A stretch of 64,000 nucleotides of DNA, taken from assembly GCA_039820545.1 (NCBI GenBank), contig JBCBPW010000020.1:1-64000 (forward strand). The letters run 5' to 3'. This DNA is from JALEFZ01 sp039820545. Its GTDB lineage: Bacteria > Bacteroidota > Bacteroidia > J057. The notes beneath the pieces are model-generated. The model had not been told where the DNA came from. It searched no databases and saw only the letters and a program-made list of their open reading frames with translations. Both the position numbers and the translations under genes were made by a program. Positions 54,585-63,431 of the stretch are shown here, piece after piece (positions within the stretch are counted from its first letter, which is position 1; the number at the start of each line of letters is the position of its first letter).

Positions 54585-56661
54585 ATCGCAGGCGAATAGA
54601 GTTCCCAATGACAATCACATCTGAAAAAGCCATCGCCAAAGCTGCCAGAATTGGTTTGAGGAAGCCGACGGCAGCAAATGGAATCGCCACGATGTTGTAG
54701 AAGAACGCCCAGAACAGGTTTTGCTTAATGGTCCTCACGGTGTGCTGACTGATGCGCAAGAGTTCGGGCAATAAACTGAGATTTCCCTTGAGTAAGATGA
54801 CCTGTGCAGTTTGAATGGCAATATCTGTCGCTCCACTCATCGAGATTCCGACATCTGCCTTGGCCAGCGCAGGGGCATCATTGATGCCATCCCCTACCAT
54901 CGCTGTCATCCCGTGCGCAGAAAGTCGCTCAAGGTGTTCGAGCTTTTGTTGGGGAAGTTGCTCCGCATATACTTCTTCTATCCCCAATTCCGACGCGACT
55001 TTTTCGCATGCATGCTCTTTGTCTCCGCTGAGTAAGATAGGTCTGACGCCTTTTTTCTTCAGTTCTGCGATGGCTTCCTTCGCTTCAGGTCTCAAGGTAT
55101 CTGCGAGATTGATTCCCGCCCAGAATTCATTGTTTCGTATAAGGTAAAGGTCAAATTCCTGATCGGTATACCCTGTAGCTATTCGAAATGAGCCCAACTG
55201 ATACCTATCGCCTGATGCTCCATATCCGAGCATGCCCAGCCCTTTCTGTTCTGAGACCTGCGTCAATGTCAGGGGTGTTGTACCTTCCAGTGCCTCGACT
55301 AGTGATTGCGCGATGGGATGACGTGAGTGTTGCTCTAGGCTGTAGATGACTTGCTGGATCAGAGGAATGTCTGTAGGATCTGCCGTTTGGATTTTTTCAA
55401 GCTGAAATTTTCCTGTAGTCAATGTCCCTGTCTTGTCAAAAACTACTTGTTGGACCTTGGCAAACTGCTCTAGTGTTCGTCCACCCTTGATCAAAATACC
55501 GTTTCGCGAAGCTCTCCCGATTCCCACTACTACAGCTGTAGGCGTAGCCAATCCCATCGCACAAGGACAAGAGATGACCAAAACAGCAATAGCATGAATG
55601 AGGGAAGCTTGAACGCTAAGGCCAAAAACTGCCCAGGATAGAATAAATGTGAGGAGAGAAATACCAAATACAGCAGGAACAAATATCGCGGAGATTTGAT
55701 CTGCCAACTGCTGAATCTCTGGCTTATCACGCTGCGCTTGCTTGACGAGTTGTATGATGTGCGAAAGAGTCGTTTGTCTACCCACCTTTTCCGCTATCAT
55801 CGTCATCTGCCCATCCAACACGACTGTACCTCCTGTGAGGTAGCTTTCTTTCTGCTTTTCAACGGGTAAGCCTTCTCCTGTAATCATGGACTCATCTACT
55901 GTCCCCTCTCCCGCTACAACAGCCCCATCTACGGGAACTTTATCCCCCGATAGCACACGCAGCTGATCTCCTACTGCTACTCGGCCTATGGAGATGGTCT
56001 CTGCCTCACCAGAGGGGCGTATACGTGTAGCTTGCTGAGGTTGTAGCGCTGTAAGTGCTTGTATAGAGGTCGTCGTTTGGCGGACCGCTCGATGCTCGAT
56101 CCAATTGCCCAGCAAGACTAGCGTGATGATGCTGGCTGCTGTCTCAAAAAACATGAAATCAGGTCCTAAGCCTCCAATCAGTCCATATAAGCTGTATCCC
56201 ATAGCTGCGGTTGCTCCGATGGTGATCAGCACATCCATGTTGGGTACGCCTGCACGAATCGAACCCCAAGCGGAACGCCCAAAGTACCACATACCGATGC
56301 CAAAAACAGGAAGACTAAGCCCCAATTGCACCCAAGGATCGTGAAGAAGATGCCAGGATATGAACATGTGCAGCAACAACGGGAAAGTAAATACAGCCGA
56401 AATTCCCAAAAACCACGTAAGCGGGGAAATCCCTTCTCCTGCATCCTCTTCCTTGACTACCTCGAACCCCAGTCTATGAATACCTTTGATCAGAGAGGGA
56501 ATTTTCTGGGGTTCTTCTGTGGTAAAAGAGACTTCACCTCCACTGAAATCTACTGCAATCTCACCTGCTCCTTCTTTTTCCAAAAACTTTTCTATGCCTA
56601 AGGCACAGTGTGTACAGGTCATTCCTTTGACCTGCCATTCTATATGTGTGGTTTGATTCAT
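54565..56661 (-). CDS. copA: Copper-type heavy-metal P1B ATPase
   Basis: A 698-residue cation pump. ATG at 56659-56661 gives one N-terminal HMA domain with GMTCTHC (residues 13-19). Eight membrane helices are expected: the metal-binding C-P-C lies near 364 in ISCPCAMGLATP, the phosphorylated aspartate in DKTGTLT near 408, the SRHPIAQS histidine-proline pair follows, and GDGINDAPALAKADVG closes the hinge. The last helix reads MAFSDVIVIGN, where copper ATPases often have MxxSS, so the metal could be copper or another soft metal. It exports metal from the cytoplasm. The gene overlaps the convergent DUF1361 gene by 20 bp. No copper regulator or chaperone is adjacent. Confidence 0.94.
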   Translation of the reverse strand: MNQTTHIEWQVKGMTCTHCALGIEKFLEKEGAGEIAVDFSGGEVSFTTEEPQKIPSLIKGIHRLGFEVVKEEDAGEGISPLTWFLGISAVFTFPLLLHMFISWHLLHDPWVQLGLSLPVFGIGMWYFGRSAWGSIRAGVPNMDVLITIGATAAMGYSLYGLIGGLGPDFMFFETAASIITLVLLGNWIEHRAVRQTTTSIQALTALQPQQATRIRPSGEAETISIGRVAVGDQLRVLSGDKVPVDGAVVAGEGTVDESMITGEGLPVEKQKESYLTGGTVVLDGQMTMIAEKVGRQTTLSHIIQLVKQAQRDKPEIQQLADQISAIFVPAVFGISLLTFILSWAVFGLSVQASLIHAIAVLVISCPCAMGLATPTAVVVGIGRASRNGILIKGGRTLEQFAKVQQVVFDKTGTLTTGKFQLEKIQTADPTDIPLIQQVIYSLEQHSRHPIAQSLVEALEGTTPLTLTQVSEQKGLGMLGYGASGDRYQLGSFRIATGYTDQEFDLYLIRNNEFWAGINLADTLRPEAKEAIAELKKKGVRPILLSGDKEHACEKVASELGIEEVYAEQLPQQKLEHLERLSAHGMTAMVGDGINDAPALAKADVGISMSGATDIAIQTAQVILLKGNLSLLPELLRISQHTVRTIKQNLFWAFFYNIVAIPFAAVGFLKPILAALAMAFSDVIVIGNSIRLRFKRLKD

Positions 56662-57025
56662 TGTATTTCTCACTTTATAGATCCATCCTTTACATCGCAC
56701 ATGCCCTACAAATCCCTTGGATGTCTCAACAAATAATATACGAATTTCGCCATCGAGCGTTAAAGAATCAGGAAATCTTTTGCTTGGCCTGTATCAATGG
56801 TTACATAACGAATGACATACGAATTTGGAAGCCGTCTGTACTAGGTTGGGGATCCAATTTGGCTAAAAAACTTCGGGATCAAGTCTTTACATCGGGTATC
56901 TTGCGGGGTTTGGGGTAAATGTTACGTTACTGTCTAAAGCATCAGGTAAAAAAGAGCGCGAAAAGATTTTGGCAAGTCGCCATCTTATCACTAAACTTAT
57001 AGTTGAAAGTAAAAACCCATTTCTT
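56662..57025. promoter_or_regulatory. Divergent spacer between the copper ATPase and DUF1573 genes
   Basis: These 364 bp carry a 90-codon plus-strand frame (56646-56918) with no protein-like features, so no gene is called. Both divergent promoters must lie here; I could not identify specific elements. Confidence 0.4.
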
Positions 57026-57595
57026 ATGAATCTATTGAAATATATTGTATTGACAGTCATGTGTTTAGGAATCATGGCTTTGGCAACAGCTCAAGATGCG
57101 CAGCAAGAGAAAGCCATGCCGACACCCGAGAAAGCACAGCCCGTGACAATCACTAAAGATGCTTCTTCTACTCTGCAGCTGAAGCCCAAGCCACAAGCGC
57201 AAACAAATGTACCAGCGCAGCCCGCAGTCAAGCAGCCCGCTTACATGGAGAAAGCCGCTGCTATGCCTCAGACCACAGTTAAGTTTGCAGAAGCTTCCCA
57301 CGACTTCGGAAAAATCAAGCAAGGTGATATCGCCAAGCATACGTTTACATTTACCAATACGGGGGAGGAGCCATTGGTACTCACACGTGTGAAGCCCTCT
57401 TGCGGATGTACGACGCCTGAGTGGACGCGCGAGGAGATCGCTCCAGGTGAAGAAGGCGTGATTAAAGTTGCTTTCAATAGCGGTGGCAAGCGCGGTATAC
57501 AAAATAAGTCTGTGATTGTCACAGGTAATTTTGAAGAGCGTACGGTTGTCCTTCGTTTCAAGGGAGAAGTAGTCACGGAGGCTCCTAGCAACTAA
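57026..57595 (+). CDS. Exported DUF1573 protein with low-complexity linker
   Basis: A 189-residue protein. ATG at 57026 gives the signal peptide MNLLKYIVLTVMCLGIMALA ending ATAQ. Residues about 23-80 are a P/Q/K/A-rich linker. The DUF1573 domain spans about 85-187: FAEASHDFGKIKQGDIAKHT, then LVLTRVKPSCGCTTPEW with two cysteines, and GVIKVAFNSGGKRGIQNKS. DUF1573 has an immunoglobulin-like, papain-inhibitor-related fold and unknown function; it is abundant in Bacteroidota envelopes. It is divergent to the copper ATPase gene. Confidence 0.93.
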   Translation: MNLLKYIVLTVMCLGIMALATAQDAQQEKAMPTPEKAQPVTITKDASSTLQLKPKPQAQTNVPAQPAVKQPAYMEKAAAMPQTTVKFAEASHDFGKIKQGDIAKHTFTFTNTGEEPLVLTRVKPSCGCTTPEWTREEIAPGEEGVIKVAFNSGGKRGIQNKSVIVTGNFEERTVVLRFKGEVVTEAPSN

Positions 57596-57618
57596 GTGTT
57601 GTCATCATTTCATCGAAT

Positions 57619-57656
57619 AAAAAACAGCACGCTCAGATTCGAGTATGCTGTTTTTT
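57619..57656 (+). terminator. Terminator of the DUF1573 gene
   Basis: AAAAAACAGCA (57619-57629) pairs perfectly with TGCTGTTTTTT (57646-57656). Confidence 0.85.
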
Positions 57657-57661
57657 GTGCT

Positions 57662-57724
57662 TATAGATGAAAGCATACCATCTTGAAAATATGCGTTTTC
57701 GGCTAGGTGTAGACTCCGTCTATA
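57662..57724. repeat. Dispersed 62-bp intergenic repeat, copy 2
   Basis: Closely similar to 47541-47603 (copy 1), again downstream of a stop codon. Shared blocks include AGATGAAAGCA, CCAT, GAAAA, GTTTT and AGACTCCG. Confidence 0.6.
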
Positions 57725-57778
57725 GCTTCCTGCTGACGGCTCTGAGGGTGGTGAGATGGGAATCTCATAGATTTGGGG

Positions 57779-57880
57779 GCTACGTAGAGCGAGGGGATTG
57801 TTGAGCTACTTAGATTGAGGGGAGATGGCTATGTAGAGATAGGGGATTGTTGGGCTATGTCGAGCTAGGAGAGCTTACAG
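57779..57880. repeat. Degenerate 26-bp tandem repeat, about four copies
   Basis: Units start with GCTA(C/T) at 57779, 57805, 57828 and 57854. The first and third contain GGGGATTGTTG; the second is shorter by 3 bp and the fourth is diverged. The array lies between a terminator and the end of the beta-helix T9SS gene. Confidence 0.6.
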
Positions 57881-57893
57881 ATCTGGGAGCCTC

Positions 57894-60125
57894 TTAGGGT
57901 TGCCAGACCTTCTGGGTGACTCTCTGGTAAGGAGTTCTTGCCTCTAGCACATACATGCCTGTCGCAAGCGATTCGGTTCCTGATAGGCTCAGGGGCTGCT
58001 GGTTATCCGCAGACAGATGATATACTTCTTTCCCCTCTAGGTTGGTAATCCGAATCTCTACAGGAACTATATCCCCACCTACAGAGGAAGAAAATATCAG
58101 GTTCCAACCTTGGGAACTCCCTACTCCTTGGAGTTGAAATGCTGCTTCCACCTCTCCGCTCACGCGCTGGCCCTCTGTCCAATAGGTTTCTCCCTGTATA
58201 TCTTCCCACGCCAAGCGATACCATGTTTCTCCCTGGAAGTTGTTCGGGTGGATCAATTGATACGCCTGATCGATTCTTTCGAAGTCGGCAGTCTGTTTAT
58301 AGCTCAATGCTTGATCGTACGTAAATTCCGCCCACAGGCGAACAGGTCGCTCTGACAAGGTGAAATCTGTAGTCAATTTTACTTGTTGGCTATTGAGGCG
58401 GGTAACTTGAAAGGCACGCTGCACCAGTGGCAAGGGAACCTGCGCCCCGTCTCCTGCTGCCGCTCCTAGTGTCAAACTACTACTGGTCAAGCTATTGTCA
58501 AAAAAGTCAACCGTCCCGATATTGATGCTAAAAGCAGTAATCAAATCCAGTGCTTGACTGATGATGGGAGAGCCTGTTAGTGGTCGGTACCCTTCCAAGG
58601 TGTCGAGAAATAAGGGATTGGCAATCGTAATACCCGCTCCTGGATCTTTTAACTGCGGATCATTGGTAAATCCTACAGGAATGGTGTTGTACATTTCCTG
58701 TCCTCTGATTGTCTGCCAGTTGGCAAGAGAATTAAAGGTCGTTCCCTGATCCAATACCTGAAAAGGCCCTGCACTCAGGCTATAATAGGAATTCTGTATA
58801 AACATCACTTCCAATTGAGATGCATTGGGATTGTCGACAAAGGGCAAACCTGAGCCTGCTAGGAAAAGATTGTTATAAAATCCGATGTCGCTGTAGCCAT
58901 TGCTGATGACTTGGACGGACTTGGGGATGGTCCCAATCGTATCCTCGAGGTACACCGTATTGTGATAAACTTTTAGTCCTTGAAAAACTGTTCCAGGTGC
59001 TCTGTATATCGTAATGGCTCCATAATCATTTTTTCGAGCATCATTCTCACTGATATTGAATCGCAAGGTATTTTCCAGCAAAGGCCTAGACGCATTGAAG
59101 CCTGAAACCAGTAAGCCAGGACCGTCATTGTCATGAGAGTAGCAATACTGAATCACAGAGTTGATGCAGCCACCATCCAAGTCAAAGCCTCCTCCATCTT
59201 TGGTCGTACTTGTGTGATTGTGATGCGATTCACAATATTGGATCACGCCGTCTCGGGAGTCCCAAATCCAAATCCCTACAGGTCCGCCATTGGGATAAAT
59301 ACCGTTTCCTCCATTTTCGTAGGCTAGACAGTACTCTACAGTCACCCCATCTGTATTGCCTACGACGATGCCATTTCCCGAGTGCCTAAAAGATATGATA
59401 GGCGTACCCAAGTTGTGATGAGCTTCGCAATGGGCGATATATACGTTGCGATTGGGAAATCCTACTCCACTGGTAGGTATCTTGCCTTGAATGGCAATTC
59501 CATGATCTCCATTGTGATGAGCTTCCACATAGGTAATCACAACATCTTCATATCCCACTTCAGAGAGACTACCAGGAAAATCGTTCAGAACGAGTATCCC
59601 TCCCAAATTGAATCCGCGGATCTCCACACTGTCAATCACAATGTGCCGTAGGCGATTGGGACGAAAGATGTCTGTGCGGACCAAGATGCCTATGCCATCA
59701 TTAAAGGGAAGTACACTTCCGATGACATTGAGATTACGAATCTCTATTCCTTCACATTCCAAAAGGGAGATCCCCATACTGTCAGGAGAAGAAAGGATGG
59801 CTCGGCCCGTCCCATAGGAACTGATCAACACAGGATCTGTAGGGGTTCCATTGCTGCTACTTCCTAGCTTGATGCTTCCAACGAAGGTCTGTCCACCTTC
59901 GAACAAGATGCTATCACCAGGGGAAAAAGTAGATTGACTGACCTTCGCAGGTGTTTGCCATGCTTGGGCAATGGAGGTGCCCGTCTGGGAATCGTCGCCA
60001 GAGGGACTGATGTAATAGGTAATGCCCATAGTCAGGGTAGGACATATACAGCAAAGTAGCCAGCTTCCAAACAGGAAAACCAAAGCTGCCTTGCTCCGTG
60101 TGTTAAGGATAAACATTTTCGCCAA
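57894..60125 (-). CDS. Right-handed beta-helix protein with T9SS sorting tail
   Basis: A 743-residue secreted protein. The N-terminal hydrophobic segment (ALVFLFGSWLLCCICPTLTM) is the signal; the start may be the first or fourth codon. Residues about 35-130 begin with YYISPSGDDSQTGTSIAQAW, the usual opening of pectin-lyase-like helices in Bacteroidota. Right-handed parallel beta-helix repeats follow (YEDVVITYVEAHHNGDHGIA, VTVEYCLAYENGGNGIY, SVIQYCYSHDNDGPGLLVSG). The last 80 or so residues are a T9SS sorting domain (IRITNLEGKEVYHLS to TGMYVLEARTPYQ). Polysaccharide binding or lyase activity is plausible, but no catalytic triad can be named. It appears monocistronic. Confidence 0.9.
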   Translation of the reverse strand: MAKMFILNTRSKAALVFLFGSWLLCCICPTLTMGITYYISPSGDDSQTGTSIAQAWQTPAKVSQSTFSPGDSILFEGGQTFVGSIKLGSSSNGTPTDPVLISSYGTGRAILSSPDSMGISLLECEGIEIRNLNVIGSVLPFNDGIGILVRTDIFRPNRLRHIVIDSVEIRGFNLGGILVLNDFPGSLSEVGYEDVVITYVEAHHNGDHGIAIQGKIPTSGVGFPNRNVYIAHCEAHHNLGTPIISFRHSGNGIVVGNTDGVTVEYCLAYENGGNGIYPNGGPVGIWIWDSRDGVIQYCESHHNHTSTTKDGGGFDLDGGCINSVIQYCYSHDNDGPGLLVSGFNASRPLLENTLRFNISENDARKNDYGAITIYRAPGTVFQGLKVYHNTVYLEDTIGTIPKSVQVISNGYSDIGFYNNLFLAGSGLPFVDNPNASQLEVMFIQNSYYSLSAGPFQVLDQGTTFNSLANWQTIRGQEMYNTIPVGFTNDPQLKDPGAGITIANPLFLDTLEGYRPLTGSPIISQALDLITAFSINIGTVDFFDNSLTSSSLTLGAAAGDGAQVPLPLVQRAFQVTRLNSQQVKLTTDFTLSERPVRLWAEFTYDQALSYKQTADFERIDQAYQLIHPNNFQGETWYRLAWEDIQGETYWTEGQRVSGEVEAAFQLQGVGSSQGWNLIFSSSVGGDIVPVEIRITNLEGKEVYHLSADNQQPLSLSGTESLATGMYVLEARTPYQRVTQKVWQP

Positions 60126-60470
60126 TCGTAAATTCCTAGGAAAATGAATTACTGGTTTTTAGGGGATTTATAATTCAAAAGTAGAAAAATTTGGGAATAT
60201 TGGCGGAAAAGATTCACAAAAGGATCTGTATTACAAAAAGTCAATACTCAAATTCCCCACAACTACAAACCCCACAAGTTACTGATAATTAATTTTTTAC
60301 CATAAAAATTTAACAAATCAGACATCAAAAAAGGTAAGAAACATGATACTTTATCCACCTTCAAGTAATAAAAAACTCCATATGCTACATATCCGTATTC
60401 AGGATGAATACCAAGAATTGTATAGGAACAAAAAAGGGACCTTTTAGGCCCCTCTTTTATCTGTATGTCA
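60126..60470. other. AT-rich intergenic region with terminator
   Basis: These 345 bp contain no gene. They include the promoter side of the beta-helix gene and a terminator (60430-60452) for the thioredoxin-like gene. Confidence 0.5.
60430..60452 (-). terminator. Terminator of the TlpA-like gene
   Basis: GGGACC (60436-60441) pairs with GGCCCC (60447-60452) with one mismatch, and the minus strand then runs into six T residues (60430-60435). Confidence 0.7.
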
Positions 60471-61877
60471 TCAAGGACTCTTCAAGGCCTCTTCGATTTG
60501 ATCGTAGATCTTGTCGTTGCTGGGTCGTGCAGGACGCGAGTTGGCGATGGTCCCATCTTTGTTGATGAGGAAGTAAGCAGGGATGCCCTCTACCCCATAT
60601 GACTTGGGTACTTCATGCTGAAATCCTGGCGCAAATGCATGCTCACCCTCAATCTGCATGTCTTCGATGCCCTTGAGCCAAGCATCCTTGGTATTGTCGA
60701 TGGAGACATACAAGAATACAACATCCTTTCCTTCAAACTTTGCCTTAAGCTTTTTGGAGTAGGGCATCTCTCCTCGGCAAGGTCCGCACCAGCTGGCCCA
60801 AAAATCTAGGTAGACAACCTTTCCCTTATAATCTGATAAGGATACTTCCTCCCCTTCTTCGTTGACTAAGGTAAAACCTGGTGCTTCCTTTCCAGGAGCA
60901 AGCACTGCGACTTTATCGTAAGCATCTGTTAAGGTAGCTACATACTCGCTCTCGGGATTTGCACCCTTGAAGTTGTGATAGGCTTCCTCTGCCTTAAAGA
61001 AATCTCCATATCGAAGCATATCGTGAATCATGGATGCCTGGAACATCGTCAAAACGTCTCCTTTGTATAATTCGCGCCCCAATTGCAGAATATCAGCCAT
61101 GCCCTCCACACTGGGACTAGCTCCTGATTTGTGATAGCTATAGCTCATGAGGAAGCGATTGTAAATAGGATCCCCTACCATTGCTGGATTGTCGACCTCT
61201 ACTTTGGCCAGGAACTTGTAGAAATTGTCGGGTACTTCAATTTCATCCATGTCTACCTTCAAGCGATACGCCTTGTAACTCACGATATTCAGCATTTGTG
61301 TCATCGATTGATAGTGGATTCGCCCATCCATCTTGGTCAAGAAATCCTGGTTCAAGGTTACAGAATCTGAAAATTGTTTCAACAAACTCAACTGCTCCCC
61401 CATTTTCTCCAAATACCAATCACGGGTATCTGTAATGGGAATCTCATTAGCTGTCATCTTTTTGTACTCCTCAAAGTATGCGTCATCTTCAAACTTTAAG
61501 AAATGCATCTGCATGTAATTGTTGATCGCTACGCTTTCTCCCTTACCTTTAAAAGCAAGCGTCTCGTCAAAAGCTTCTGTATCAAGCGTGATCTTCAACA
61601 CATCGCCAGGGATCAAATAGATATCCGATCTTTCTCGTCCATGTGAGAAAGTGGCAAAGCGCGCTTTATCAGTTTCTATCTTTAAGGAAAATTCCCCTTT
61701 ATCATTTACATCAGCTGTAGTAGAAACAGATGATCCTCTCAAAACGATAGGGTCATATCGTACGGCCACTTTTTTTCCTGCAGGATTGTCAATTTTTCCT
61801 TTGATCACAACCTCTCCAGCCCACATTGGCAAACTGATAAGGAGGAATGCACATACCAAAAACAATTTTCCTTTCAT
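60471..61877 (-). CDS. TlpA-like thioredoxin with N-terminal DUF4369 domain
   Basis: A 468-residue periplasmic redox protein. The signal peptide ends SLPMWAG. Residues about 22-115 are the DUF4369 beta domain (VVIKGKIDNPAGKKVAVRYD). The centre (120-315) is helical. Residues about 330-467 form a TlpA/AhpC-TSA thioredoxin domain: APGFTLVNEEGEEVSLSDYK, WASWCGPCRGEMPYSKKL with the CGPC active site near 363, and GVEGIPAYFLINKDGTIA with the cis-proline. It would reduce disulfides in the periplasm, for example in cytochrome maturation. The family is abundant in Bacteroidota. Confidence 0.94.
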   Translation of the reverse strand: MKGKLFLVCAFLLISLPMWAGEVVIKGKIDNPAGKKVAVRYDPIVLRGSSVSTTADVNDKGEFSLKIETDKARFATFSHGRERSDIYLIPGDVLKITLDTEAFDETLAFKGKGESVAINNYMQMHFLKFEDDAYFEEYKKMTANEIPITDTRDWYLEKMGEQLSLLKQFSDSVTLNQDFLTKMDGRIHYQSMTQMLNIVSYKAYRLKVDMDEIEVPDNFYKFLAKVEVDNPAMVGDPIYNRFLMSYSYHKSGASPSVEGMADILQLGRELYKGDVLTMFQASMIHDMLRYGDFFKAEEAYHNFKGANPESEYVATLTDAYDKVAVLAPGKEAPGFTLVNEEGEEVSLSDYKGKVVYLDFWASWCGPCRGEMPYSKKLKAKFEGKDVVFLYVSIDNTKDAWLKGIEDMQIEGEHAFAPGFQHEVPKSYGVEGIPAYFLINKDGTIANSRPARPSNDKIYDQIEEALKSP

Positions 61878-62102
61878 AGTTTTTTAGATTTAAGTATTTA
61901 GGATATGAACGCATGATGTTGGATGAGTAAACAGAATATGCAGATGATCGATATACAAAATCCCTCTAACATCACAGTGATCCTATGAACGTCTAGCTTT
62001 ACCTGAGAAAAATTAAATGTTAGACTTCAGCATACCAAATACTCATCATACAAATCCACATCCTCGCAACAAAAACAGACGCATTTTTCAAACTTTCATA
62101 TT

Positions 62103-62384
62103 ATGACGACCTACGACGCATCAACTGCTGCCGAAAAACTCGCTACCCTTCCTGGATGGGCTTTTAAGGATAAAGGAATCGAGAAAACCTATACATTCAA
62201 GGACTTTGTCGAAGCTTGGGGGTTCATGACAAGCTGCGCCATCTTAGCTGAGCGCGCCAACCACCATCCCGAATGGTCCAATGTGTACAATCGCGTCAAC
62301 ATTCGTCTGACGACACATGATGAAGGAGGATTGACAGACAAGGATTTGGAGCTAGCAAAAGAAATAGAAGGACTAATTCCTTAG
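62103..62384 (+). CDS. phhB: Pterin-4a-carbinolamine dehydratase
   Basis: A 93-residue cytoplasmic enzyme. The PCD/DCoH signature is visible: LPGWAFKDKGIEKTYTFKDF, then ERANHHPEWSNVYNRVNIRL with the catalytic H-H-P, and THDEGGLTDKDLELAKEI. It dehydrates 4a-hydroxy-tetrahydropterin to regenerate the cofactor of aromatic amino acid hydroxylases. No phenylalanine hydroxylase gene is in the window. Length matches the family. Confidence 0.95.
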   Translation: MTTYDASTAAEKLATLPGWAFKDKGIEKTYTFKDFVEAWGFMTSCAILAERANHHPEWSNVYNRVNIRLTTHDEGGLTDKDLELAKEIEGLIP

Positions 62385-62489
62385 ATTCTTGCGTAAGAGA
62401 TCATATGTTGAGAAGCGATCCCGAAAAAGATTTTGCTACGCTCAAGACTAGAGATCTTACATTTGGCTGTTGAGAATTGTCTGTCTCAC

Positions 62490-62945
62490 TTACGCCTCGT
62501 TTTCCTCTCTTTTAGGATTGCGAGACTCGATATAAAAGGGATCGTTTTGGTCTGCCTTTAGGACGATTCCTGCTACAGTAGCCAGATTGGGGGGTAAGGC
62601 ATCTAGGGCATACCACTGAAGACCCAGACATTTGTCGGGTTCACAATTGACAGGATCACCTTTCCAGTGGCTTACCCAAAAAACAAGGTGGAGCTTGGGT
62701 GATGACTGCTTTTTTTCTCGGTATACGACACGGATCAATTCGACCGTCTGAGGATCTACAAAAATCCCTATCTCTTCTTTGATCTCTCGTACCAAGCCTT
62801 CTGCAGGAGATTCGTCTACTTCTACATGACCTCCTACGAGATTGAATCCTCCTCCTTTTTCTGGTGTGCGCTTGAGCAACAGCACCTCACCATTGCGGAT
62901 TAAGATGCCCCTCACCAATATATCTGTATGATCGATGACTCCCAT
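62490..62945 (-). CDS. Nudix hydrolase
   Basis: A 151-residue Nudix-fold hydrolase. The complete Nudix box is present at residues 39-61 (G-x5-E-x7-R-E-I-x-E-E-x-G-I, starting GHVEVDE). The N-terminal strand RGILIRNGEVLLLKR and a later ALPPNLATVAGIVLK are typical. It hydrolyses a nucleoside diphosphate linked to another group, with magnesium; the substrate is unknown. No partner gene lies close by. Confidence 0.94.
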   Translation of the reverse strand: MGVIDHTDILVRGILIRNGEVLLLKRTPEKGGGFNLVGGHVEVDESPAEGLVREIKEEIGIFVDPQTVELIRVVYREKKQSSPKLHLVFWVSHWKGDPVNCEPDKCLGLQWYALDALPPNLATVAGIVLKADQNDPFYIESRNPKREENEA

Positions 62946-63431
62946 TTAGCCCAAAGTATTAAATAAGCGAGGAAAAATACGATTTCTTACTTGGATATCC
63001 CATGCCATTCTATGAGGAACTGCAAGCCAGAGATCCGCTGGAGGATGGCATTCTGTTCTTGAACAATGTAGTTTCACGCTCCTACTAGCAGGTGTACGCC
63101 CTGCTAGAGAATTGGTAAGCCTATATAGGACTCCAATGGAGAAGGAGGAAACAAAAGGAAGGATATCGGGAAAAGGAAAGGATTCGTCCATTTAGATTCA
63201 ACAAATCTGTATCAATTGTTGGATGTAAATATAGGGGTATTTCAGAAAATGTGATAATTAAGTGGTCATACAATAAAACTTTTAAAAGCGATAAGCTAAC
63301 ACGTTGCGGATACCATTAATAGGATGTAGGGTTTAGGCTCAAATTCGAAGCGCTATCCATTTTTCCTCATGTGTTGAACCATCTTCTGTTTTAGCGGTTT
63401 TTTGGCCAATGATTATGAATAAACCATTTGC
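62946..63431. other. Intergenic region, no gene seen
   Basis: These 486 bp separate the Nudix gene from the right-edge gene. An 81-codon minus-strand frame (62946-63191) has no protein-like features. CTAGCAGG (63085-63092) and CCTGCTAG (63100-63107) form a perfect 8-bp stem. The stretch 63230-63420 is AT-rich and probably holds the promoter of the last gene. Confidence 0.5.

Noticed and set aside
56646..56918. 90-codon plus-strand frame between copper ATPase and DUF1573 genes
   Set aside because: It begins in antisense to the ATPase start and has no recognisable protein features.
57779..57880. A CRISPR array
   Set aside because: The units touch each other with no unique spacers, and no cas gene is present.
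62946..63191. 81-codon minus-strand frame next to the Nudix gene
   Set aside because: No helix, signal or family pattern is seen, and it contains an inverted repeat.
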